A DNA stretch of 64,000 bases from Delftia tsuruhatensis (lineage in GTDB: Bacteria; Pseudomonadota; Gammaproteobacteria; Burkholderiales; Burkholderiaceae_C): positions 5,232,001 through 5,296,000 of the forward strand of contig NZ_LR813084.1 in the NCBI RefSeq assembly GCF_903815225.1. The letters are read 5' to 3'. The notes under the pieces are model-generated. The model saw nothing but the letters and a program-made list of their open reading frames with translations. It was not told where the DNA came from and did no database searches. Of this stretch, positions 47,930 through 56,174 are shown piece after piece. The stretch's first letter is position 1. Every line of letters begins with the position of its first letter. Both the position numbers and the translations under genes were made by a program.

Positions 47930-48973
47930 ATGAAACTTCGCAGCTTCCTCGCCAGCGGCCTGGCCGCGGCCGCCGCCCTGGCCCTGTCGGCCACGCCCGT
48001 GATGGCGCAGACCCCGGCCAAGTACAAGAGCGAGTACCGCATGTCCCTGGTGCTGGGCACGGCCTTCCCCTGGGGCAAGGGCGGCGAGATCTGGGCCAAC
48101 AAGGTGCGCGAGCGCACCAGCGGCCGCATCAACATCAAGCTGTACCCGGGCGTGTCCCTGATCCAGGGCGACCAGACGCGCGAGTTCAGCGCGCTGCGCC
48201 AGGGCGTGATCGACATGGCCGTGGGCTCCACGCTGAACTGGTCGCCCCAGATCAAGGAGCTGAACCTGTTCGCCCTGCCCTTCCTCATGCCCGACTACGC
48301 GGCCGCCGACGCGCTCACGCACGGCGAGCCCGGCAAGCGCCTGTTCCAGCGCCTGGAAAAGGCCGGCGTGGTGCCGCTGGCCTGGGGCGAGAACGGCTAC
48401 CGCGAAATCAGCAACTCCAAGCACGCCATCAAGACCCCCGCCGACCTCAAGGGCCTGAAGATCCGCGTCGTGGGCTCGCCGCTGTTCCTGGACACCTTCA
48501 CCGCACTGGGCGCCAACCCCACGCAGATGAGCTGGGCCGATGCCCAGCCCGCCATGGCCAGCGGCGCCGTGGATGGCCAGGAAAATCCGGTGTCGGTCTA
48601 CATGGCCGCCAAGCTGCAGTCCGTGGGCCAGAAGCACCTGACCCTGTGGGGCTACATCAACGACCCGCTGATCTTCGTGGTCAACAAGGACATCTGGGCC
48701 ACGTGGACCAAGGAAGACCAGGACATCGTGCGCCAGGCCGCCATCGATGCCGCCAAGGAGCAGATCGTGATCGCGCGCAAGGGCATGATCGAGGCCGACA
48801 AGCCCCTGCTCAAGGAGCTGGCCGCCAACGGCGTGACCGTGACCCAGCTGTCGCCCACGGAACGCGAAGCCTTCGTCAAGGCCACGCGTCCCGTCTACGA
48901 CAAATGGAAGCAACAGGTGGGAACCGACCTGGTCGATGTGGCCGAGAAGGCCATCGCCGCCCGAAATCGTTAG
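47930..48973 (+). CDS. TRAP transporter solute-binding protein (DctP), second system
   Basis: A 347-residue periplasmic binding protein: signal peptide ending VMAQT (about residue 27), then YRMSLVLGTAFPWGKGGEIWANKVRERTSGRINI and the conserved KTPADLKGLKIRV and DGQENPVSVY blocks. The Arg in the LKGLKIRV block usually binds a solute carboxylate. AAGGAG precedes the ATG. Ends the Q-M-P operon with a clear terminator. Confidence 0.92.
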   Translation: MKLRSFLASGLAAAAALALSATPVMAQTPAKYKSEYRMSLVLGTAFPWGKGGEIWANKVRERTSGRINIKLYPGVSLIQGDQTREFSALRQGVIDMAVGSTLNWSPQIKELNLFALPFLMPDYAAADALTHGEPGKRLFQRLEKAGVVPLAWGENGYREISNSKHAIKTPADLKGLKIRVVGSPLFLDTFTALGANPTQMSWADAQPAMASGAVDGQENPVSVYMAAKLQSVGQKHLTLWGYINDPLIFVVNKDIWATWTKEDQDIVRQAAIDAAKEQIVIARKGMIEADKPLLKELAANGVTVTQLSPTEREAFVKATRPVYDKWKQQVGTDLVDVAEKAIAARNR

Positions 48974-49005
48974 AATGCTACTGGTTGATCGCCACGCTCC
49001 AGTAG

Positions 49006-49033
49006 AAGGCCCCGCATCGCGGGGCCTTTTTTT
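49006..49033 (+). terminator. Rho-independent terminator of the second TRAP operon
   Basis: A perfect 10-bp stem AAGGCCCCGC / GCGGGGCCTT with a 3-nt loop and a T7 tract. It lies 33 bp after the binding-protein stop and touches the end of the convergent TetR gene. Confidence 0.92.
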
Positions 49034-49688
49034 ATGGCGTTGACCCGTCCTGCCCTGCGCCGGCAGGCATCAGCATGGCCGTGCCCATCTCGCACAACAG
49101 TTCCTCCAGCACCCCCGAGGCGATCAGCGGCGACGCCTCCAGCGAGGCAAAACGCACCGTACCCAGCACGGCGCGCGTGGCCACGTACAGGCGCGCATGG
49201 GACAGCGAAGGCCCACCCCAGCGCTGCAGGTGGGCGGCCATGCGCTCGGCGGTCTCGCGCATGGACAGGGCGATGCGCTCGTCGCCATCCTGCCGCCAGG
49301 CAAAGCGCGCGAGCTTGCGCCGCGCGGGCGTGCGGCCTGCGAAACCGTCGACGATGCGGACGATCACGCCACGCGCCACGGCCTCCCGCTCCAGCCCCTG
49401 CTCGGAGGCCTTCTCCAGCCAGGCCTCGATGGCCGCGATGGCCTCGCGGCGCTGGCCGTCGACCATGGCTCGGAAGATGGCCTGCTTGTCGGGGAAGTAC
49501 TGGTAGAGCGTGCCGATGGAGACGCCCGCACGCTCGGCGATGCGGTTGGTGGTGAGTGCGCCCTCCCCCTCCTTGACCAGAATCTGAGCAGCTGCCTGCA
49601 AGATGGCCGCCAGCGTGCGTTGGGAACGCGCCTGCACGGGCTGCCTTCTCCTCTGGGATTCAATGGTCTGAGATGAACGGGGAGGCAT
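49032..49688 (-). CDS. TetR-family transcriptional regulator
   Basis: A 218-residue TetR protein with the HTH at about 34-60 (LTTNRIAERAGVSIGTLYQYFPDKQAIFRAMV) and a helical C-terminal ligand domain. The MPPRSSQ start is chosen; a start six codons earlier is also open. It is divergent from the two small membrane-protein genes, which it may control. Confidence 0.88.
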   Translation of the reverse strand: MPPRSSQTIESQRRRQPVQARSQRTLAAILQAAAQILVKEGEGALTTNRIAERAGVSIGTLYQYFPDKQAIFRAMVDGQRREAIAAIEAWLEKASEQGLEREAVARGVIVRIVDGFAGRTPARRKLARFAWRQDGDERIALSMRETAERMAAHLQRWGGPSLSHARLYVATRAVLGTVRFASLEASPLIASGVLEELLCEMGTAMLMPAGAGQDGSTP

Positions 49689-49816
49689 GCGGAAAAACCT
49701 GAGCACAAGGCGAGTTTCAGGGCGCCAGTTTAGTGGCTACAGTGATCGCAATCTCTCTGATCCAACTGCGCCATGTTGAATACGAAGAAGCCTGCCAAGG
49801 CCCGCGAGGTACACCG

Positions 49817-50236
49817 ATGAACTGGCCCGCCACACTGATCGCTCTTGCGGGCGCCCTGATGGCCGCCCTGGGCGCCATCCACCTGCTGTACACGCTGCAC
49901 GGCCACCGGCTGGATCCGGTGGACGCCACCCTGATCGCGGCCATGCGCCGCACGCCCTTGCACATCACGCGCGAAACCGACATGTGGCGCGCCTGGACCG
50001 GTTTCAATGCCAGCCACAGCCTGGGAGCCATGGGCTTCGGCAGCATGCTGTGCGGCCTGGCGCTCAGCGATGCCACCCTGTTCAGCCGCCATCCGCTGCT
50101 GGCGGCCTGGGCCTTGTGCATGGCCGCCGGCTACCTGTGGATCGCGCGTGCCTGCTGGTTCTCCATACCCCGACGCGGGCTGCTGCTGTGCCTGTGTCTG
50201 TTGGCGGCAGGTCTGCTGGCGCTGGTTGCGCACTGA
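49817..50236 (+). CDS. Small four-helix membrane protein, unknown function
   Basis: A 139-residue protein with four predicted membrane segments (about 5-25, 63-83, 92-110, 117-136) and a conserved-looking central stretch PLHITRETDMWRAWTGFNASHSLGAMGFG. I do not recognise a named function. GAGGT lies 6 nt before the ATG. It is followed 3 bp later by another membrane protein of almost the same size, suggesting a two-component membrane unit. Confidence 0.75.
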   Translation: MNWPATLIALAGALMAALGAIHLLYTLHGHRLDPVDATLIAAMRRTPLHITRETDMWRAWTGFNASHSLGAMGFGSMLCGLALSDATLFSRHPLLAAWALCMAAGYLWIARACWFSIPRRGLLLCLCLLAAGLLALVAH

Positions 50237-50239
50237 GCC

Positions 50240-50656
50240 ATGCAGGAGCTGTCCCGCCTGTCCCTGGTGGCAGCGGCCTTGCTGGACGCAGCTGCCGCCC
50301 TCGCCCACTTCGCCTGCATCGCCTGGGGCGCACCGGCACTGCGCCTGCTGGGCGCCGGCGAGCGCATGGCGCACATGGCCGAGGCAGGCCATTGGTATCC
50401 GCCGCTGGTATCGGCGGCCATCGGCATGCTGCTGTCGCTGTTCGCCGCCTGTGCACTGGCAGGCGCGGGCATCCTGCCCCCCGCGCCCTTCATGCAACCG
50501 TTGCTGGGCTCTGCCGGCTTGCTGTTCCTGGCGCGGGCCGCGGCCTTTCCCTGGCTGAAGCCGAGGTTCCCCTGCAACAGCGACCGCTTCTGGCATGTCT
50601 CGTCGGCCCTGTGCCTGGCCATGGGGCTGCTGCATCTGGCCGGCCCGACCCGCTAA
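50240..50656 (+). CDS. Small four-helix membrane protein, unknown function
   Basis: A 138-residue protein with four hydrophobic segments (about 6-28, 55-75, 82-102, 117-135). A motif GERMAHMAEAGHWYPPLVSAAIGM lies between the first two. No family assigned with confidence. It is adjacent to and co-oriented with the preceding membrane protein and overlaps the end of the convergent exported-protein gene by 4 bp. Confidence 0.75.
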   Translation: MQELSRLSLVAAALLDAAAALAHFACIAWGAPALRLLGAGERMAHMAEAGHWYPPLVSAAIGMLLSLFAACALAGAGILPPAPFMQPLLGSAGLLFLARAAAFPWLKPRFPCNSDRFWHVSSALCLAMGLLHLAGPTR

Positions 50657-51144
50657 TTCACCCGCACCTTGACGGTGGCCGTGACAGGCTTGCCATCCAC
50701 CAGGACCGGCTTGTGGTGGTCATCCGCCAGCAGCACACCGATCACATGCTCGCCCTGCCACTCAGGGCATGCGCCCAGATGCGCGCGGATCAGGCTGCCG
50801 CCCACATCGCTGTTCATGCTGTTGTAGGGTCGTCCAGGCAGATTGCAGGAATCCCCTTGCGGGTCCACCTTGAGGTGAAGGTGGCCGCAACGCCTGTCAC
50901 CGCCGCACTGGCCGGCAGGCATGAGGCGGTAGTTGCTCTGGACGACCACGCCCACGCTGCGATCTCCGTCACGGCCTGCTGACACCGTGCTTCCTGGCGG
51001 CGGGAAAACGATCTCCAGACGGGCTGTGGGCTCCGCCGCCGGCGGACCATCGGCCGCTTGCGACCAGGCCAGGGAACACGACAGTGCCAGACCGGCACAG
51101 GTCAGGGTGCGGGCGCACCGACGAGACCATTGCATTGACTTCAT
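50653..51144 (-). CDS. Exported protein, DUF4399-like
   Basis: A 163-residue secreted protein with a signal peptide ending SLAWSQA (about residue 30). The mature part has four cysteines and a GHLHLKVD ... HVIGVLLADDHHKPV arrangement that resembles the DUF4399 beta-sandwich (GHHHL and H-x-L-x-LLxD-x-H blocks); the match is by eye. AGGAG lies 6 nt before the ATG. Two copies of a 17-bp dyad lie just upstream, before the divergent TetR gene, so it is probably TetR-controlled. Confidence 0.75.
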   Translation of the reverse strand: MKSMQWSRRCARTLTCAGLALSCSLAWSQAADGPPAAEPTARLEIVFPPPGSTVSAGRDGDRSVGVVVQSNYRLMPAGQCGGDRRCGHLHLKVDPQGDSCNLPGRPYNSMNSDVGGSLIRAHLGACPEWQGEHVIGVLLADDHHKPVLVDGKPVTATVKVRVN

Positions 51145-51176
51145 GGAGGGCTCCTGGACAGATGCCTGAACACAAA

Positions 51177-51193
51177 TGTAATCAGCGAATACA
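51177..51193. promoter_or_regulatory. Candidate TetR operator, site 1
   Basis: TGTAATCAGCGAATACA is a 17-bp imperfect dyad of the form TGTAnTCnnnGAnTACA. It lies 33 bp upstream of the exported-protein start, in the region shared with the divergent TetR gene. Confidence 0.6.
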
Positions 51194-51219
51194 TCCGTCA
51201 GCCGCAGTCTAATTCAAAA

Positions 51220-51236
51220 AATAATCAGCGATTACA
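51220..51236. promoter_or_regulatory. Candidate TetR operator, site 2
   Basis: AATAATCAGCGATTACA matches site 1 at 14 of 17 positions and lies 43 bp from it (about four helical turns). The pair sits between the exported-protein gene and the TetR gene. Confidence 0.6.
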
Positions 51237-51339
51237 TTCCTGTGGCGACTCGTGCAAAAAGGAACGAACCGAGCGGTTTGCCAGGGGATGCCCAGCCTTG
51301 TTGCCGCCTGCCTGCATCAGTCCTGGCTATATTGGGCGC

Positions 51340-52086
51340 ATGTCTCCCACACCCCCTGCCAGCCGTCACCACACGCCCCGCAACACCGTGAGCGGCGTGC
51401 ATGAAAAAGAGTCCACGGAGGGGGTGCCCGCTCCGACAAAGCCCGCGGTGCGCGACACCTACCACCACGGACAGTTGCGCGAAGCACTGGTGTGCGCAGC
51501 CGTGCAACTGGTGGCTGAACGCGGCGTGGAGCAGTTGAGCGTGCGCGAAGCCGCAAAGCGCGCAGGTGTGTCCCCCGGCGCTCCGTTCCGCCATTTCGCC
51601 AATCGCACGGCCTTGCTCACCGCCGTGGCGGAGCAGGCCACCACGCAGTTGCGCCAGCGGGTGGAAGCGGCGCTGGAATCGGCGGTGCACGAAGCGCCAC
51701 TGACACGCTTTGGCGCCATCGGACAGGCCTACCTGGACTGGGCGCGGGACTATCCAGAGCATTTCCAGGTGGTCAGCGACCGGCGTCTGATCGACTACGA
51801 GTCCTCCGCCAGCCTGCGCACGGACAACGATGCCATCCGCACCCATATGCAGTCGCTGCTCGGTGAAGCGCTGGGCAGCAGATCCGACACGGGCCTGGCC
51901 CAGCTGGCAGCACGGGCGCTGGTCTATGGACTGGCACGCATGGCGGTCGATGGCCACATGGCAGAGTGGGACGCAGCGTGCCCGGCCCAGCAGCCCGTCC
52001 AGGCGACGAATGCGGAAACCCGGGTGCTGAACTACTTCATCGGCCTGCTGCAGGCACGGCCGCAGCAACGGACGAGCCACCGCTGA
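51340..52086 (+). CDS. TetR-family transcriptional regulator (WHG-type C-terminal domain)
   Basis: A 248-residue TetR protein. A roughly 35-residue Pro/Thr-rich tail precedes the HTH domain (YHHGQLREALVCAAVQLVAERG, then LSVREAAKRAGVSPGAPFRHFANRTALL, about 35-90). The C-terminal domain (RFGAIGQAYLDWARDYPEHFQVV) is typical of the group with a WHG domain. The start may lie further in. It is divergent from the exported DUF4399-like gene with two matching operators between them. Confidence 0.85.
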   Translation: MSPTPPASRHHTPRNTVSGVHEKESTEGVPAPTKPAVRDTYHHGQLREALVCAAVQLVAERGVEQLSVREAAKRAGVSPGAPFRHFANRTALLTAVAEQATTQLRQRVEAALESAVHEAPLTRFGAIGQAYLDWARDYPEHFQVVSDRRLIDYESSASLRTDNDAIRTHMQSLLGEALGSRSDTGLAQLAARALVYGLARMAVDGHMAEWDAACPAQQPVQATNAETRVLNYFIGLLQARPQQRTSHR

Positions 52087-52104
52087 CGCCTGTCTCGGCG
52101 CCTT

Positions 52105-52570
52105 TCAGGCTGTGACGGGCGAGACCAGCGGCCTGCCCTCCAGATGGCAGCGCATGTTGGCGATGAAGCGGTCCACCGAGGCCTGCACGGCCTCGGGCGA
52201 CCAGCCTCCCACATGCGGGGTGAGCACCACGGCGTCGAGCTCCAGCAGCTCGGCCGGCGGCGCGGGCTCGCTTTCGTAGACATCCAGGCCCGCACCGGCC
52301 AGGCGGCCTTCGCGCACGGCTGCGGCCAGCGCGGTCGTATCGACCACGCTGCCGCGAGCGATGTTGACCAGATGCCCCTGCGGGCCCAGTGCGTCCAGCA
52401 CCTCGGCATTGATGAGATGGCGGGTTTCTGCACCGCCCGGCGTGGCCACCAGCAGCACGTCGGCCCACTGCGCCAGGGACAGCAGGTCACTGAAGTAGCG
52501 GTAGGGCAGCCCTCTGCGCGGGCTGCGGTTTGGTAGCCGACGGCCAGCGTCGTGGTGGCGGAGATCGACG
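52105..52570 (-). pseudogene. 3' fragment of a D-2-hydroxyacid dehydrogenase gene
   Basis: This encodes only the C-terminal part of the enzyme (YRYFSDLLSLAQWADVLLVATPGG onward to SPVTA), lacking the start, the substrate domain and the NAD-binding GxGxxG. Bases 52118-52467 are identical to the intact gene at 55.2-56.1 kb; the remaining part is homologous but diverged and has a 1-nt deletion (GYHN coding bases reduced by one) that shifts the frame. It joins directly to an IS110 remnant. Confidence 0.88.
52118..52467. repeat. Direct repeat, left copy (350 bp)
   Basis: This is identical, base for base by inspection, to 55178-55527, in the same orientation and 3060 bp apart. The two copies bound the accessory island and lie in the 3' part of a D-2-hydroxyacid dehydrogenase gene. 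Confidence 0.9.
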
Positions 52571-52629
52571 TGCACATGTCGCGCTTTTCCACTGCGGACG
52601 ATCCTGTGTCCTGAGCGGAGCTGTGTCCG

Positions 52630-52938
52630 TGCAGCGACGAGAGCGCCGGCAAGCGCCGCTCCACGCGCGTGCGCAAGAGCAGGACCTGGATCAAGACCAC
52701 CTTGGTCGCTGCCGCCTGGGCTGCCGTGCGCGTCAAGACCAGCTACTTGCGTGCCCAACTCCTGCGCATCAAAGCCCGCCGCGGCGCCAAGAAGGCCATC
52801 CTTGCCGTGGCCGCATCGATGCCCACCGCTGGGCAACGAACACTTCGATCGCCAGGACAAGCCCAAGAAAATCCGCCGACTACTCAAACGGCTTCAGGAC
52901 CTCGGTTGTGATGTACCGCTCGGGGAGCATACGACGTA
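52630..52938 (+). mobile_element. IS110-family transposase remnant
   Basis: C-terminal IS110/IS116/IS902 transposase sequence is recognisable: AGKRRSTRVRKSRTWIKTTL, then YLRAQLLRIKARRGAKKA and LAVAAS in one frame, followed after a deletion and frameshift (near 52825) by EHFDRQDKPKKIRRLLKRLQ in another. No intact transposase or element ends are present. Confidence 0.82.
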
Positions 52939-52975
52939 GAGCTTCCTAGTAGCTATCACAGGCTAAACCCACACA

Positions 52976-52994
52976 AATGATATCGATTCTCATT
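52976..52994. promoter_or_regulatory. Possible Fur-box-like site upstream of the low-GC gene
   Basis: AATGATATCGATTCTCATT resembles a 7-1-7 Fur element (TGATATC-G-ATTCTCA) and lies about 92 bp before the start of the secreted orphan gene. The match to the Fur consensus is partial, and the local AT richness makes a chance match possible. Confidence 0.35.
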
Positions 52995-53085
52995 CTCAAC
53001 TATGCGCACAATCATCTACACTTCTTTTGCTTGGCGCGCGCTAAAGCAAGCTCAACTTCGCAACAATGGGATAGAGGGGAGAATC

Positions 53086-53817
53086 ATGCTCAAAAAATCT
53101 GCAATGGGAATTGCATTGACAGCGGCATCTTTGACCAGCTTGGCACAAGATCCATTTTTGGGAAATGAGGAGATCGAAAAAAATGGAATTCCAATGATTG
53201 CGCGTAAATTCTCAGGTGCAATGGTTGGAATGGAGGGAGTCGTCACAATTCATCTGATCAAACTAGCCAGTGGCGGCTACCTTTATGACTCCGAACTTCA
53301 AACTCCTGACGCCATGGAATTCAATAAGAAAATATGCGAAATGCAGGGTGACAAACAGCTCAGCAAAGGCATCAGGATGGTAATTGGTGAAGACGAAAGA
53401 AATTTCCCAGTTAGCTGCGAGGCTAATGAAATCCCAAAGCAGAACTCAAAGAGCAAAAGCTCGAGTTACTATTACCCTGGTGATCAATGGGATTATCGGC
53501 CTGTTGTATCTTTGAGCTACGATCCATACCCCAGGGCTGGCAGCTATTCATTGGTTTCTGCCAGTGCAGGCGTAGACTTTTCCGTCGCCCGAGGAGGCGA
53601 GCTAGCTCTGTCTGTCGTTGCTCGAGGTATCCCCGGATGCTACAGCAATGGTTTTGTCATGGCTGGCTCCATACCAGTTGCCAATCTTCGTGTCTCCGTG
53701 GGTTGCTATATGTATCCTGCCCTTGCCGGCACTGGCGGCAAGGCAGTCATTGCACGCGCTTCTTCTGAAGGCGGGAAATTCTCTGCCGCAGAGTATGGAG
53801 TAATTGAGATTTTTTAA
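53086..53817 (+). CDS. Secreted orphan protein in low-GC DNA
   Basis: A 243-residue protein I do not recognise. It has a signal peptide (MLKKSAMGIALTAASLTSLAQ, cleavage near residue 21) and a mostly polar, probably beta-rich mature part with a Lys/Ser-rich middle (KQNSKSKSSSYYY) and three cysteines. AGGGGAG precedes the ATG. Its base composition and codon use (many A/T-ending codons) are far from the GC-rich neighbours, and it lies between IS110 and IS5 remnants, so it is likely acquired by transfer. Confidence 0.75.
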   Translation: MLKKSAMGIALTAASLTSLAQDPFLGNEEIEKNGIPMIARKFSGAMVGMEGVVTIHLIKLASGGYLYDSELQTPDAMEFNKKICEMQGDKQLSKGIRMVIGEDERNFPVSCEANEIPKQNSKSKSSSYYYPGDQWDYRPVVSLSYDPYPRAGSYSLVSASAGVDFSVARGGELALSVVARGIPGCYSNGFVMAGSIPVANLRVSVGCYMYPALAGTGGKAVIARASSEGGKFSAAEYGVIEIF

Positions 53818-53935
53818 ACCAGCATCCACTTCAATTCATATGAACTCATTCTACGACGCAGAAAAATCATCGCATCTTAGATGCGTGTTATGAATTTTCG
53901 CTCCTCGCGACCGGTAGCCCGGGTAGAGTTCGGCG

Positions 53936-54277
53936 ATGCCTCGCAAGCCCTAGCCAACCGGCGTCAGCGATGAAGAATGGAGCTTTTCTGTACCCTACCT
54001 CACACTGATGGCCCAGCACGTACCGCAGCGTGTGCATGATTTGCGTGAGATCTTCAAAGCCTAACGCTGGCTAACTCGAGCAGGTGCACCCAGGCGGCTG
54101 CTGCCCAATGACCTGCCACCGTGGGAGGCGGTCTACCAACAAAGCCGGCGATGGCTGGATGCGGGTTGCTTCGATGCCACGGCGTCCGACCTTTACTCCA
54201 TCATCCGCGTTGCGCAAGGTCGCCAGGGCCAGCCCAGTGCCGAGGCAATGGATGGGCGCACATTGCAGTCCAGCTGA
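53936..54277 (+). mobile_element. IS5-family transposase N-terminal remnant
   Basis: The start MPRKP is followed by an in-frame TAG, then PTGVSDEEWSF, VPYLTLMAQ, PQRVHDLRE, a TAA, then RAGAPRRLLPNDLPPWEAVY and IIRVAQGRQGQPS. This is the N-terminal third of an IS5-group transposase, killed by two internal stops and cut off after LQSS at a TGA. The 118 bp before it show no gene. Confidence 0.85.
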
Positions 54278-54284
54278 TCGACGA

Positions 54285-55072
54285 AGCATTCTAATTTTCT
54301 TGAGAGTGCTTATTCTTTCTATAGCCCGTACTGCATGGACGGGCACCATAACAGTCAGATCCGAATCAGCCAGCAAAAAAGGGGCAACCGCAAAATGTGA
54401 AATGTATGCCTTGATCATTCGCCTGTAGTCTGCAGCGCTAAAACCTTCATCAACGATACCCACGAAACCACTGGACGATACGAGCAGATGGGGACAGCGG
54501 CAATACTCCTCAGCGGTTTTTGGCGCAGGAGTATTCTTACCGGCCAGGCAAAGATATTCACCCTTCCCAAGACAATGCTCTGTCACCAGCAGGAATTTCA
54601 GCCCACTCGCAACGATGGCAACGTCGATGTGATGGCACATGAGCATAGCCTGCGCCAGATCGCTGTGGGTTCACGCGAATATTATGGCCAGCCCCGGCAG
54701 GTGCTTTTTCAGCATCAAAAGCGAATGGCTGTCCAAGGCAATTTTACGGTCATCCGGCAGACCTATTCTAATCGATCGTCCCTTTATTTCGCTGCCCAGC
54801 GTCGATGTAGCCAGCGCCTGACGGCATCGCTGAGGAGCCTCTTCCATGAGCAGATCCAACTCATCGGCCCTTGTGGCAGGACAAAGCCAGTGACCTATTG
54901 TCTCGAATAGCGGGTCGGAATAGAGCACGCACAGGCGACCCAGTGCAGCGCTGACCGCAGGCTGGGTCACCCCCAGTCGAATGGCGGCGCGGCTGGCTGC
55001 ACCCTCTGCCATCAACCCTTCAAAGACCCTCAGCAAATTCAGATACACAGCATCGATTTCGGCTTTATTCAC
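54285..55072 (-). pseudogene. LysR-family regulator, inactivated
   Basis: It reads as a LysR protein from a GTG (VNKAEIDAVYLNLLRVFEGLM, HTH at AAIRLGVTQPAVSAALGRL) through the effector domain (DVAIVASGLKF, VGIVDEGFSAADYRRMI). A single in-frame TGA at 54671-54673 splits it; reading continues in the same frame on both sides (IIFA stop THSDLAQAML). The last roughly 40 residues are missing where it meets the IS5 remnant. Codon use is less GC-biased than in the core genes. Confidence 0.82.
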
Positions 55073-55164
55073 GTGGCATGGCCAAGGCAATATGGAGTTC
55101 GCTGCGCAAATTGTTTCGGCCTGAAATGCTCTTGTCAAAGATGGGCTGCAATACGCTGAAGGGC

Positions 55165-56112
55165 TCAGGCCGTGACCGGCGAGACCAGCGGCCTGCCCTC
55201 CAGATGGCAGCGCATGTTGGCGATGAAGCGGTCCACCGAGGCCTGCACGGCCTCGGGCGACCAGCCTCCCACATGCGGGGTGAGCACCACGGCGTCGAGC
55301 TCCAGCAGCTCGGCCGGCGGCGCGGGCTCGCTTTCGTAGACATCCAGGCCCGCACCGGCCAGGCGGCCTTCGCGCACGGCTGCGGCCAGCGCGGTCGTAT
55401 CGACCACGCTGCCGCGAGCGATGTTGACCAGATGCCCCTGCGGGCCCAGTGCGTCCAGCACCTCGGCATTGATGAGATGGCGGGTTTCTGCACCGCCCGG
55501 CGTGGCCACCAGCAGCACGTCGGCCCAGCGCGCCATCGGCAGCAGCCCGTCGAAGTAGCGATACGACAGCTCCGGGCGCGGACCGCGGTTGTGGTAGCCG
55601 ATCTCCATGTCGAAGCCCAGCGCGCGCCGGGCGATCTTGGCACCGATGGCGCCCAGGCCCAGGATGCCCAGGCGCTTGCGGGAGACATTGGGCGGCAGCG
55701 GCAGGGCCGTGCGCCAGACACCGTCGCGCGTGGCGCGGTCCAGGCGCACCAGGCCGCGCACCGAGGCGATCACCAGGCCCATGGCGTGGTCGGCCACGCA
55801 GTCGTCATTGGTGCCGGCGCCATTGCCCACGGCAATGCCATGGGCCAGCGCATGGGCGACATCGATGTTCTCGTAGCCCGCGCCCAGGGCGCAGACCAGG
55901 CGCAATGCGGGCAGGCGCTGCATCTGCGCGGCCGACAGGCCGATGGAGCCGATCGTCAGCACGGCCTGGATGCGCGCGCCATGGGCGGCGATGGCCACCT
56001 CTCCCTGTGCGGCATCGGGCGCATAGATCAGCTCGAAGTCGGGAAAGGCCTGGGCCATCTGGCGCAGGTGGGCATCGGCGTTGAAGTTGAGGACGAGCAG
56101 GACAGCTTGCAT
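55165..56112 (-). CDS. D-isomer-specific 2-hydroxyacid dehydrogenase
   Basis: A 315-residue NAD(P)-dependent 2-hydroxyacid dehydrogenase. The nucleotide motif LGILGLGAIGAKIARRA is near 150, and the catalytic Arg (NIARGSVVD), Glu (YESEPAPP) and His (TPHVGGWS) are all present. Likely role: reduction of glyoxylate, hydroxypyruvate or a related 2-oxoacid. The start MQAVLLVLNF is chosen; one ten codons earlier is possible. Its 3' part is duplicated at 52.1 kb. It follows the PDR reductase gene on the same strand. Confidence 0.9.
   Translation of the reverse strand: MQAVLLVLNFNADAHLRQMAQAFPDFELIYAPDAAQGEVAIAAHGARIQAVLTIGSIGLSAAQMQRLPALRLVCALGAGYENIDVAHALAHGIAVGNGAGTNDDCVADHAMGLVIASVRGLVRLDRATRDGVWRTALPLPPNVSRKRLGILGLGAIGAKIARRALGFDMEIGYHNRGPRPELSYRYFDGLLPMARWADVLLVATPGGAETRHLINAEVLDALGPQGHLVNIARGSVVDTTALAAAVREGRLAGAGLDVYESEPAPPAELLELDAVVLTPHVGGWSPEAVQASVDRFIANMRCHLEGRPLVSPVTA
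55178..55527. repeat. Direct repeat, right copy (350 bp)
   Basis: Right-hand copy of the perfect repeat that bounds the island; it forms part of the intact dehydrogenase gene. Recombination between the two copies would remove 3060 bp. Confidence 0.9.
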
Positions 56113-56174
56113 GGCATGGAGCGAGGAACGGGAAAACCCCATTGTCCGCCGCTCTGCGCTGCCGAGCCCTGAAC

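Noticed and set aside
52105..52887. A 260-codon open frame that includes the dehydrogenase fragment
   Set aside because: Only the C-terminal 140 residues or so resemble the enzyme; the upstream part is the reverse strand of the IS110 remnant, so this is not a functional gene.
54071..54646. A separate 191-codon minus-strand gene
   Set aside because: It is the second half of the LysR pseudogene after the in-frame TGA, and its last 70 codons are antisense to the IS5 remnant.
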